From contig NW_014578096.1 in NCBI RefSeq assembly GCF_000485595.1, forward strand, positions 12,771 through 37,349: DNA of 24,579 nucleotides, in the 5' to 3' direction. Positions 7,651 through 18,200 of this stretch are shown piece after piece. The DNA comes from Priapulus caudatus (Eukaryota > Priapulida > Priapulimorpha > Priapulimorphida > Priapulidae). Both the position numbers and the translations under genes were made by a program. The notes beneath the pieces are model-generated. The model was not told the origin of the DNA. It worked only from the letters and a program-made list of their open reading frames with translations, and made no database searches. Position 1 is the stretch's first letter; the number at the start of each line of letters is the position of its first letter.

Positions 7651-8640
7651 CAGCCGCGAACGAGGAAACACTACATTGTTTTAAACTTTTAATACAGACA
7701 ACATATACTTCTGTGTCGTACGGTAATATATAAAATCCAAACAAAACAAAACTGTGCCATTGGGAGCTTTCAAACAACCAACTGGTTATTAGGTAATTTT
7801 GCTGTACGGCCTTGCCTGGTTTGGCCTTGTCGAGATGAGATACATCTCAAAACTATGGCACTATCATTACTATGCGCGTAATTGTCACCTCTAGTCTTTA
7901 CTCGCTGCTAAATCGTTGCTAGTAATTTAAAAAGAGAAGTGCCGTGAGAATCATCAGTGCGTGCTTGTCTATCAACTCGCCCGGACAATGGTGGCTTTGA
8001 CTATCCCTCACCATTGTCCCTTGTACTGATTACTGGGGGTGTAATTACATGTGATATTTCGCCGCGTTATCACGGTTAATCGTAGGTCATCATGCTACCC
8101 TTAAGCGTGTGAATGAAAGTGAGTTTACACACCGACCTTATACTACTCAGTGCATACATTCTACCCGCGTTACTGCCTACTAACTACTGCCAACTTCCCG
8201 ATCTCCACAAAATAGTCTAACATTAGGAAGATGGATGATTTGTGTAATCCTCCACACAGATGTATACGACGTAGCTGTATTTGTGTAGAAATTCGCTCAG
8301 CAATAGGCAATTCCTGCGCATTCAAGCATCAACATACGCGAGTAATATAACAAACATCTCACAAATTTATGATGTAGTATTTACAGCCATGACAGCTGAG
8401 GAACAGAAGATTACACAATGTTCAGTTTGATCGCCTATAGGCATTGTCAATTCTAATAGAAGCATTAGCATTAACATTTCGAATTAAAAGACGTGCCGAA
8501 TAAGGATAATGGGTAGAGGTATTAATATCTAAAGTTCTGTTGCGTGTGTGCTTGCTTCTGTGTACATATTTGCCTTTATGTACGTGAAGCAGCATCTCTA
8601 ACACACGATCATACCAAGCTTGATAGCTCGCGAAGCATTG
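7651..8640. other. Gene-free stretch with one hairpin
   Basis: No exon was recognised. The one structured item is an 11-bp inverted repeat, ggacaatggtg at 7983-7993 and its complement at 8009-8019, with a 15-base loop. Confidence 0.5.
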
Positions 8641-8646
8641 TCCTAC

Positions 8647-8857
8647 ACACAGCAGCCAGTTAGAAGAGAAAACACCGACTATTTCCCAGCCGTAGAATTC
8701 GAATACGTCGAGAAGGAACTGGCCGAGCTTTCTGAACGGGCCTAGGGTTCTCGTCATGGTGCTGTGCATGACTTTGTCGCCAAACCCCTGGTCCCACCCA
8801 GGATACGATGGGAATGTTCCAGGATGCAGCAAGCTAGGCCACAGGCTTAGCAGAGCT
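8647..8857 (-). CDS. Orphan exon of an ANF-receptor domain protein (receptor guanylate cyclase / natriuretic-peptide-receptor type)
   Basis: The minus strand after acceptor tctcattgcag encodes SAKPVA, LAASWNIPIVSWVGPG, then GDKVMHSTMTRTLGPFRKLG and QFLLDVFEFYGWEIVGVFSS. This matches the ligand-binding (type I periplasmic-binding-like) domain of receptor guanylate cyclases and natriuretic peptide receptors: the PVAxLAAxWNIPxISW segment, the TRTLGPFxKLGxFxLEVF signature and the following W-x-VVG strand. A TAG within the PVA*LAA segment and a one-base shift before FGDK disturb the frame. Both could be consensus errors. The donor is set at GTAGGA (complement of 8641-8646) but is uncertain. No other exons of this gene (transmembrane, kinase-homology or cyclase domains) were found, so introns must be long or the gene is broken. 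Confidence 0.65.
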
Positions 8858-8869
8858 CTGCAATGAGAA

Positions 8870-9170
8870 ATGTGAGGAGAAGTGTACGGCCTCCGATTAC
8901 CTGTATCAATTTTATTACGGTTGATATTTTGCTTCGAATCGACTTTCGAAATCCATTAACAAATATCATAATATTGTATCTATTCTCGTGCACGTTTCTG
9001 ACGTGCGTGACACGATAACTACGATCAAGGCTAGATTAATTATTGTAGAAGCATTTACATTGTTTACGGACGTAATAGTAGTATCTCCATTACTCGCCAA
9101 TTATCCCACATATTGTAGCCCTTGCTACCTAGCAATTTTTCCACGTGACCTTCTTTCTTCTCTCTATCCC
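8870..9170. other. Gene-free stretch
   Basis: AT-rich sequence upstream of the minus-strand ANF-receptor exon, probably its intron. Nothing else was recognised. Confidence 0.4.
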
Positions 9171-9186
9171 TCTCTGTTCAACTCTT

Positions 9187-9189
<3 letters not shown>

Positions 9190-9250
<61 letters not shown>
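9190..9250 (+). repeat. (CT)n microsatellite
   Basis: About 30 perfect CT units, giving artefactual Leu-Ser reading frames. Confidence 0.95.
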
Positions 9251-9254
<4 letters not shown>

Positions 9255-10563
9255 ACCATACGCGGTAATGCTGAATGCTAATGCTCTTCCTCCTCCTCAC
9301 TATCTTTCGCTCCTCACCCTTTCACTTTCAGCACCCGCCCAGCTTCTTACTTAGGTCGCCCCCTAGATTTTGGAGCACAATTAAATAATAAGCTCAGCTA
9401 ATTTAGTCGTAAATAACCCTAACGTGATTTCTTGGTCACTTATCCGTGAAAGCCTTGTCTCAGACCCCGCACCCCTACCACACTATAGACGTCGATCAAG
9501 AGCTGCGCCCGTCGCTCATCATTACACAGTTGAGTCATGAAAATTGCCCCCCCCCACCTAGAAATTTGCTCAGCTTGTACGGCCCCCTACGGCACTGGAA
9601 AGGTTTTTCTTGCGTAAAATCTGTAACGCTGTAAGGTTACATTTTTAAGAGAAACTTCGTAGAGTAAACGCGTTTTTTCTAAAACGTATGGTTAAAATCA
9701 TTTAGTTAGTATGCATAGAGATAGAAAATGTATTCGTATATATACGTACACGTACGCACGTAGTTAGAATTGAATGTACGCCCACGTGTATAGTGGTAGA
9801 AAAACTACATCAGCTTGATACATACAGTTAGAAATACGCTTTGCTTGCACAGCGTTAGGGTGGTTACGTGTCGAGATCACACAACCGCTGCTACGCGATG
9901 AAATCAAGCCGAATTGCTCGAGAGATCTTGAACAGTTTACGGCGAGAAACGTCCGCGTATCCAAACCTAAGAATTTAACCTAAGAACCTAAGAATTGAAG
10001 AACCTAAGAACCTACGAATTTGACTTATTATTGATGCTTCTGATGAACCAGAATGATATTTTCAAAAATATCTAAATAAGTGAAATTGTACTATGAAATC
10101 ACCCCATTTCCCTTTTTTGAAAAATTGCATGTTATTTTAAGGTAAAATTTCAGATTTTATATATATTTAGATACATTTTTTTTTAAACAAATATTGGTAT
10201 ATGACTCGAGTCTAAATATCAGTATTTTTCGTTTACTGTAAATACATCCTCAAATATAAGTGAGAGATAAATGGTTAAACCGCCATCCTCTAAACAGACC
10301 CCACTCAAACCCGTCTGGAGGACGGGTAATAGCTAGTGTTTATTTAATACGAACGACCGACGATGATCGATTGGCTGGTTCGTTAATTCGTGACCGGGGG
10401 GTGAACGATAGTTCAATCGTCGCTCTATCGATTCTCGTCTGGGCCGACATTTATGCTGGACTATCAGTTTACGTCGCAAGCGGTCCGTTAATAGAGAGAG
10501 ATGAACGGAACAGTAGCTGACCGTTTAGCTCATGCAGGTGATCTGTGTGCCGCCGATTGAACC
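9251..10563. other. Gene-free stretch with an aacctaag tandem run
   Basis: Nothing was recognised as coding. Five imperfect copies of aacctaagaa lie at 9964-10018. Frames at 9764-9964 (minus) and 10260-10520 (plus) lack recognisable motifs. The latter sits in a more GC-rich patch with a small hairpin (acccgtc/gacgggt near 10309-10326) and could be part of an unrecognised gene or element. Confidence 0.45.
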
Positions 10564-11886
10564 ACCACGATTCCATGCGAAAGTCTTTCCAGTTACCATG
10601 ACACAATTCATCAGATATCTATCTATCTTTCTATAAAATTATATACGTCTATACATATTTCATCTTTCCATCCAGTGGGATATATATCGTGACAGCACAG
10701 CCGAGATCAGGCAAGCTCTCTCTCGCTTGCGGTGATCTAGGGCATTCTAGGCAGCAGTCTTCGTGATTGCGTGTGTGCGTGCGTGTGTTCGTGCGTGCGC
10801 CGCTCACACCCGCGCGCGTGTGCGTTTGTAATGAGTAAAGTTCGTAAGTTATATTTTGTGATGAATATGCATTCAATATGGTCAGGGGGTATCTCAGCAT
10901 AGATTTATGTCATAAATTGTTATCAGTAGACCTGCGTTTATAATTAGGAGAGCGCCCAAGCCTAGCTGTAGTGCGCAAAACTTCATCCCTACTTCATCCC
11001 CTCCCGTCCTTCCCTTTGCCTCCATTGTAACTCGCCCAACCTCCTTCTTCTACCGCCCCTCAGCTATTTCCCCTGCCGCCTTTCCTCAATCTCCCACCCC
11101 TCTATCTGTCAGCAACCTATATTATGCAGTTTTCTTCAGTCCGTACTGCACGCCTGAAACGGTGCTCGCACATGCGCAATATCTCCCGAGAATACTATTT
11201 TGCTAAAATTATGCATTTAAAATGGAGAATAGGTATTCTAGCATAGATTTATATGATAACATTCCATCAGTAAACCTCTCTTAAGAAATAAGAAAAAGAC
11301 CTTGCATGTAAGCTGCCCGTTCCATATACCATGCCTACACAATCTGGCTACGTTAGTGTTAGCGCATGCGCAATATCTTACTGAACGAGTTATATTTTGT
11401 GACGAATATGCATTTAATATGGTCAGGGGGTATCTCAGCATAGGTTTATGTAATAAATTGTTATCAGTAGACCTGTGTTTATAATTAGGAGAGCGCTCTA
11501 GCATGTAGGGTGCAAAACTTCTACTTCATCCCCCGTCATTCTCCTTGCCTCTCTTGTCCCTCGTTCAGCCTCCTTCTTTTTCTAAAGCCCCTCAGCTATC
11601 TTTCCTGCCGCCTATCCTCAGTCTCCCACCCCTCCCTCTCTTTCTCCCTCTCAGAAAGCTATATATTATGCAGTTTTCTTAAGTATGTACTGCACGCCTG
11701 AAACGGCCGTGGTGGGGCGGTGTGGCGTACCATAGTCTGTGGGCACAAGTGTCAGCGTACGTACTGCCCAGCAATAACTATAGAGAATCCGATCTTGCAG
11801 TACAGCGAGGCGGTCGCGCGAACCGGCGGAAGCAGCCGAAAGTCACAAGACAAAACCTCAGATTCTGTGCAAGTTCTATAATCAGT
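10564..11886. repeat. Block B, copy 2 (immediate 5' flank of the acyltransferase gene)
   Basis: Second copy of 5358-6767, lacking the three palindromic insertions. It leads straight into the acyltransferase leader, so it holds the promoter if that gene is expressed. The sequence aatcagtcatc at about 11881-11891 contains TCAGTC, an initiator-like match. No clear TATA box is placed before it. Confidence 0.85.
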
Positions 11887-11926
11887 CATCATTCAACTTC
11901 AAGGAAGAAGGCTGAAAACCTTTGAT

Positions 11927-12299
11927 ATGTTGCCTATATTTAGGAAATCTTATGCTTTGCTGCTGGCGATTGTCTGTATTTCTTTCAATGGCGTAGTTTG
12001 CATTGCACCATCATATCAAGAACAGATTTTATCGACGCTTTGGAATAGCAAACAAGGTTCATTGAGTACACAGCAACTGCAAGATGTGTCACTCTCAGCG
12101 TTAGTACCAAATCTGTCAAAGGTCTACAAAATCATTTCAACTACAGCAACAGAACAATTAGAAGAAGTTGATATTACAGTCATTAATGGAAGCACCATTA
12201 CTCCAGCAGAACCGACATATAACGTATCAGCGGTCTGCATGAATCACACATTAACCATACTCGATGCCATGCTTGAAAAGCAGCTCTGGGCTTTCCAGT
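11927..12299 (+). CDS. Acyltransferase exon 1: signal peptide and NRF domain start
   Basis: The ATG follows a purine-rich leader. Residues 1-26 include the hydrophobic core YALLLAIVCISFNGVVCIA, a typical signal peptide. The rest (about 98 residues) is the lumenal NRF N-terminus with Asn-glycosylation sequons (NGS, NVS, NHT) and ends LWAFQ, matching the family's WAxxxxDA segment, which continues in exon 2. The donor is GTGTAAGT-like, with GTAAGT at 12300; the exon ends in phase 1. No frame errors. Confidence 0.85.
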
Positions 12300-15200
12300 G
12301 TAAGTAGTAACTTCGGTCTCTCTAATTAAGAATTTAAAGTCATTTACTGCGAGTACATGTAAATTCCAGCATACCAAAAGAGAGCCTCCGTGGCCCAGTG
12401 CGGCAGTTGTTAGGCCTTGTACACTGTCCACTGAAGGCTGTGAGTTCAAACCCCGGTCGGGGCGGTGAATTTTCTCAAGGTGTAACAACCTGGCTCTCAA
12501 CATTAGAGACTGTGAATCTCCCGTGGATCGGATGACCACGTAAAATGGCTGTCCCGTCTCCAGTAATACTAAGGCCAATGGGGACATAAAAGAACCACTG
12601 AGGGCGCAAAAAAACTGGCTGTGACCACCCTCAGTGCCATTCGGCTAAAGGCTAACTACCTGGCTTTACCCAAGCTAGGTCACACCCCATGGCTAGCTAT
12701 AGCCCTGCGTCCACGTAACCGTGGGCTACGCAGTAAACTATCCAGATCCAGACCAAATATGCGAGGGTATTGGACTGTGTAAGGTATACGTACGTGGGCA
12801 ACATGCACTGCCAATATATTACGTGCTGTGAGCTGTTTATTGTCAATATTGACAAAGAAGGCGCGCAAGCCCAGTCAGTCTCACTCGAGGGGGTTTGGCT
12901 AAACTGAGAGTGTCTAACTGCTGGTCATAATATCTCTAATGTAATTAACTTAATTTGGTTTAGCTTCATGTGCTGATCCAGAGGCCATCGATAGAATTAA
13001 GCCAACACCACTTTTAAACCCAGACAGATTTTTCAAATTTCAATATAATTAGTTGAAAAAGATTATCGCCTCAGAATGAACATTATATAACCAAAATGTA
13101 TTGGATTGCAATAATATTTTCAGAAAAAAATCTGTGGAGTTACACTTGCCCATTTATTTTCAGCATTCACCAGCTTCTTACATTTCAAAATTTGGTCTGA
13201 TCTGCTTACAATAAAAAATAAACATTACTGGTAAGCATTTGCAGCTACTAACATTCCCAGGAGTAATACTTATATCACTTGCATAAGAGCTGGCTGAACG
13301 GTCTAGGTTTGAGTCCCGACTTGTCACTCACTACTCGTAAAGGCTTGAGCAAAGCACCGGTTAGTTTCAGTCACTGACAACTGTAAAAATTGGTTGGTCC
13401 TCCATCACTACATGAGGATGTTGGAGTAAGGCCAACAACCTCATCCTGTAAAACAGCTCCTGTCACATAAACCAAGTTAACCAACGCATTGCATATATGT
13501 TGCACAAAAAAGCAACAGGAGAGTAACAACAACTGCTAGTACTATATATTACAGTAAGCATTTGTCCCTTCATCATAGTTTTCTCTATTTTAACTAACAA
13601 GGAAAATCTCAGTGGAAAATCAATCTGTGTAAAAAAGAAATCTTGTAGGGAAGCAGCGGAAGCTTTCCTGATTAAACCACGGGTTTCATGAGAAGCCAGC
13701 ACGTAGCAAATTCAGTTGCATATTTTAGCTTGTGCACCATTTATTGTATAGTGTGACTAGACTACGAGATTAACGTGCCTGCAACTGCTTAGCAAAAGGC
13801 CCGCCAGGCCTGATCTTATCTTTCCTGTTATGTTTACTCATAGACTTATTACTTTCAGAACAATATACACTTTATATCTATCAAATAAAACCTTACCTGT
13901 ATAAAGAAGCTGCCTGACATCTTCCTCACTACACGAGTCTGGGACGCAGACACCATAGTTGACATTGATCCCTCCTTCCTGTGCCATACCTGGCAAGAAT
14001 CCCTGAAAGAATATTTAAATCTAAATGCTGACGGCACTCAGCTATTTGTACAATTCAAAATTTACGATACATTATAGAATTTACGATACGCTGCATACTT
14101 AGTAACTTACCACTGAAGATGTCACATTCGATGGCGTTCCAATTGTTGACAAGCAGTACTTGCCATGAAACTTTGGAAGCTGAGCGAGAGAGTTATTCCC
14201 ACCTTCCACAGCAAATAATGCTCCTGCATTCATCGTACGCTCCTAGCCAAGTAAAATGCTCCCTGCAACAGACCAGCAGGTGGCTTTTGCTGCTTGCATC
14301 GGCGACTGAATCGAGAAAATTAAAAGGTACCTACAGGGGTTATACTAAAATATTATTTTTGNTGTGAATGTTTCCCGTGGGATCGGAATGACACGTAAAA
14401 ATGGCCGTTCTCAAAATACTAAGGCCAATGGGACAAAAAGACACTGAGGGCAAAAAAACTGGCTGTGACACTATAGTGCATTCGGCTAAAGGCTAACAAT
14501 ACCTGGCTATTACCAAGCTATGTCAACCCGATGGCTGTTAACTAGCATGCGTCCGTAACGTGGGTACGCAGTAAATATCGATCAGACCAATATGCGAGAG
14601 TGTATTGGACTGGTGTAAGGTATCGTACCGGTGAGCAAACATTGCTCTGACCAAATTATTCGATGCTGTGAGCTGTTTTATGTCGATATTTGACAAAGAA
14701 GGCGCGCAAGCCAGTCAGTCTCCAATCGAGGGAGGTTTGGCTAACTGAGTGTCTAAATGCTACGTAATATCTATAATGTAAATTATTTAATTTGCGTTGC
14801 TTTATGTGCTGATCAGAGGCCATGATATAAAGCAACACATTTTAAACCCAGACACATTTTTCAAAATTTCATATATTAGTTGAAATGATTATCGCACTCG
14901 GAATGACATCATATAACAAAATGTAATTGGATGCAATAATATTTTTTTTTTTTCAGAAAAAATCCTGTGGAGTTACACTTGCCCATTTATTTCAGCATTC
15001 ACAGCTTCTTACATTTCAAAATTTGGTCAACACACGTAGTGATCTGCCTTACATAAATTAAACATTAAGGGTAGACATTTGCGCTATATAACATTCCAGA
15101 AGTAATACTTTATTCACTTCAAGAGGAGCTGGTCTGAACGGTCTCGGAGTTGAGTCCGAATTGTCTCACTAACTCGTAAGGTTTTGGCAAAGACACAGTT

Positions 15201-18200
15201 AGTTTTCGTCAAATGACAACTGTAAAAATTTTGCTCTCATATTACAATGAGGATGTTGGGTAGGCACAACCTCACTGTAAGACAGCCCCTGTCACATATC
15301 AACGGCATGGCATTATATGTTGCACAGAAAGCACAGGAGAAGTTAAAAATAAATGCTAGTATATATAATTACAGTAAGCCATTTGTCCCTATCATCATAG
15401 TTGTTCTTATTTTAGACTAAACAAGAATTCAGTGGAAAATACATCTGTGTAAAAAGAAATCTTGTAGGAAGCAGCGTAAGCTTTCAATGATTAAACCACG
15501 GTTTAGAATACAGGAAGCCAGACCGTAGACAAATTCAGTTGCTATTTTACTTGGTGCACCATTTAATTGTTATAGTGTCTGACTTCGAGGTATAACGTGC
15601 CTGAATGTTGCAAAGGCCCGCAGGCCTGGATCTTATCTTTCTGTTATGTTTACTCATAGACTTTATTACTTTTCAGTAACAATAATATTTAGTTACCTGT
15701 AGCTACCTTTTATTCTCGATCAGTCCGATGCAGAGCAAATCACCTGTTGGTCTGTTCAGGGGAGCATTTATTGGCTAGAGTAACGATGAATGCAGAGCAT
15801 TATTGCTGTGGAAGTGGGAATAACTCTCTCGCTCAGAGTTCCAAAGCTTTCATGCAAGTACTGCTTAACAATTGACGCCATTCGAAAGTGAAAGTTCAGT
15901 TGGTAAGTTTCTAAGTATGGCGGTATGTAAATTTCTATAATGTATTAATGTTTAATTTTGATTGTATAGCTGCAGATGCCCGTCAGCATTTAGATTTAAT
16001 ATTCTTTCAGGGATTCTTGCCGTATGAGCAGGAAGGAGGGATCAATAGTCAACGTATGGTGTCTGCGTCTACAGATTGTGTATGAGTAGATGTCAAGGCA
16101 GCATTCTTTATCAGGTAAGGTTTTATTTGATAGATATAAAGTGCATATAGTTGTTGTTGGCTCATAATTTTCAAACTTATTTTTATACTTCTCTTTCAGC
16201 ACTGTATGTGGTGCCACCTAATGCACTGGATGTGAAACATGTCTACTGTAAGGAGGAGCAAGAGTTTGATGCCAGGGCATTATTTGCATGTGAGTTTACC
16301 AATGAGGGTTAGATTATAACTTTTGAAACAACTTGCATTTGCTCATGATAAGTTAGAATCTATTTGGATTTTCAAATTTATTAATTTAAAGGATAAAATT
16401 TTCTATTTGCAATTTAGGCATTGCAATTACATTTTGCAAGTGTGTGTGCTAATTTCAAACCATGCTATGTGTTAAATGTATATGTTATGAACAAATATTC
16501 TAGATAAATAGAAATCCCACTATAATCATTATAATTTTACAGAATTTAAAGAATTTTACATTGGGCTTTGTGCACTATTTGCAGTCTTAATTAACAGCTA
16601 AAACTTGATCTGGGTGAAGATTAGGGGGGCTGTATATTACTCCTAGGTGCCTGTGTGGGTTCTTCTTGCTGCTCTTGATGGTTGGAACTCTGTATGATGT
16701 CTTTGTGCACCATATAGTTGCAAAACGCATTGTAGCACAGATTTCTGCCAATACCTATGAGGAGGATACTGAATACAAACCCCTGCTAAGTAAGACAGAT
16801 GATGCAGGTTTAACTGCAGAGAACTACCTGGCAAGTCAGTGTAAGTGTATCCACATTGAGTGATGGTGCCGAAGTTTCGATGCCTTTATGCCTAAATGAA
16901 AAATGGCTGTCATGGTGGCTCGTGGTCATTATATCATTATCTTGACTAGTATGTAATCTCTCTTTTATTGTCATGCAGCTCTTGCTGCAACGTTCTTTGA
17001 GTGCCAGCTGCCTATAATTACTATCCCATGTGTGATTGTGCAACAGAGTTTCCCTGCTCAGTAAGAAAAGACCAAGAGATTTCCAGAAGCTTACTGCTTA
17101 AGAATCTGCGCCTAGCACTGAATATAGTCAGTTTTATCAGCTGGGGCTCTTTCTTCCAGCAGTTGTTTTGTATTTGCTAGGTATGTGTCTGAAGATTATA
17201 CTATGCTTCTCACTCTACACAAATCTTGGCAAGTTGCTGTCAACAAAGAAGACTGCAGGACAGTTGACGTGCATTCATGGAATACGCTTTCTCAGCCTTA
17301 GCTGGGTAATTTTGGGTCACACTTATGCATTCTCGCTTCCTCTAATAGGTAATGATTTCTGTTTTACTTTGAAACTTGTTTTCCACTTCACGCAATTTCT
17401 TTGTAAACTTCTAAGTATATAGCTGTTGTCTTCGAAAATGGAAAAATAACTGCAATTAGGTACACAACGTCACAATAGGAGGAGTTAGCTGGTATTAATA
17501 TTTTATATCTGATGGCTCGATTTTTGTGCTTTACAGCTAACCCTCTGGCGTTTGCAACAGTGTAAAGTCATTCTGGTTCCAGACAATTTTAAATGCCACA
17601 TTTTCAGTCGACTCTTTCTTTGTTATGAGGTGAGTAACATATAAAGAGATTTGGTTATAGTAGGTGCATAGACACATAGAGTGGTCGAAATGTAAGAACA
17701 AGCCTGTATGAATGTATTCTCAGATGTACAAAACTGTGGTAATGTCCTTTCTTTAGTGGTTTGCTGCTCACCTATTTGTTCCTGAAGGAGATGAAGGCAA
17801 AAGGATCAATGCCCGTCTCTCTCTACCAATGTTTTACTTCATAGATTTTGGAGGTAAGGAAAAATACTTAGGCTTTAGAGTATTATATTCCTACGTTACT
17901 GTAATAATTTACTGTATATCTACACAGGGATTCTTCTACCTCTAGTTTGTTTGTCTAGTACCATTTACATTGATACGTGTAGCTGCATAGTGACCATTAT
18001 TTACATAATTCATACGTGCTTTCATTGCTGCTACAGGTTGACTCACCCTATATGTTGGTGTTGGGGCTTCATGTTTGCCTGTTCAAGTACTTTGCAGACG
18101 CCTATGTGGCCTTCAGATGGTATAGAGAAAGACAATTGCCGATCTTCCTGGTGGAAAAACATACTGTATATCAACATCTGTTCTCCTCGTTGGATGGTAA

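Larger units (their letters stand above)
13866..14361 (-). repeat. Inverted copy of intron 1 end, exon 2, intron 2, exon 3
   Basis: This is the reverse complement of about 15690-16146. It begins exactly where contig C stops being collinear with contig D and ends at the N at 14362. Exons 2 and 3 here lie on the strand opposite to exon 1. Confidence 0.9.

Noticed and set aside
8422-8646. Continuation of the ANF-receptor frame to a stop at 8422
   Set aside because: After GVFSSNWLLC the sequence loses resemblance to the domain and a GTAGGA donor is available, so this part is probably intron.
9964-10018. Telomere-like aacctaag repeats
   Set aside because: Only about five imperfect copies inside a contig, and the motif is not the usual animal telomere repeat.
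10260-10520. 86-codon frame in a GC-richer patch
   Set aside because: No recognisable domain, no splice context, and no second copy to test conservation; left as unassigned.
11302-11701. Plus-strand frames in the acyltransferase 5' flank, repeated at 6076-6481
   Set aside because: They are conserved between the two copies only because the whole block is duplicated. Internal repeats and pyrimidine-rich runs account for them, and the frames shift between copies.
12384-12464. Functional tRNA gene
   Set aside because: The A and B boxes are recognisable but the stems pair poorly, no anticodon arm is convincing, and a SINE-like body follows.
13282-13330. Second tRNA-like SINE head (gagctggctgaacggtctag then gtttgagtccc)
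   Set aside because: A B-box-like string is present but no A box at the right distance; too weak to call.
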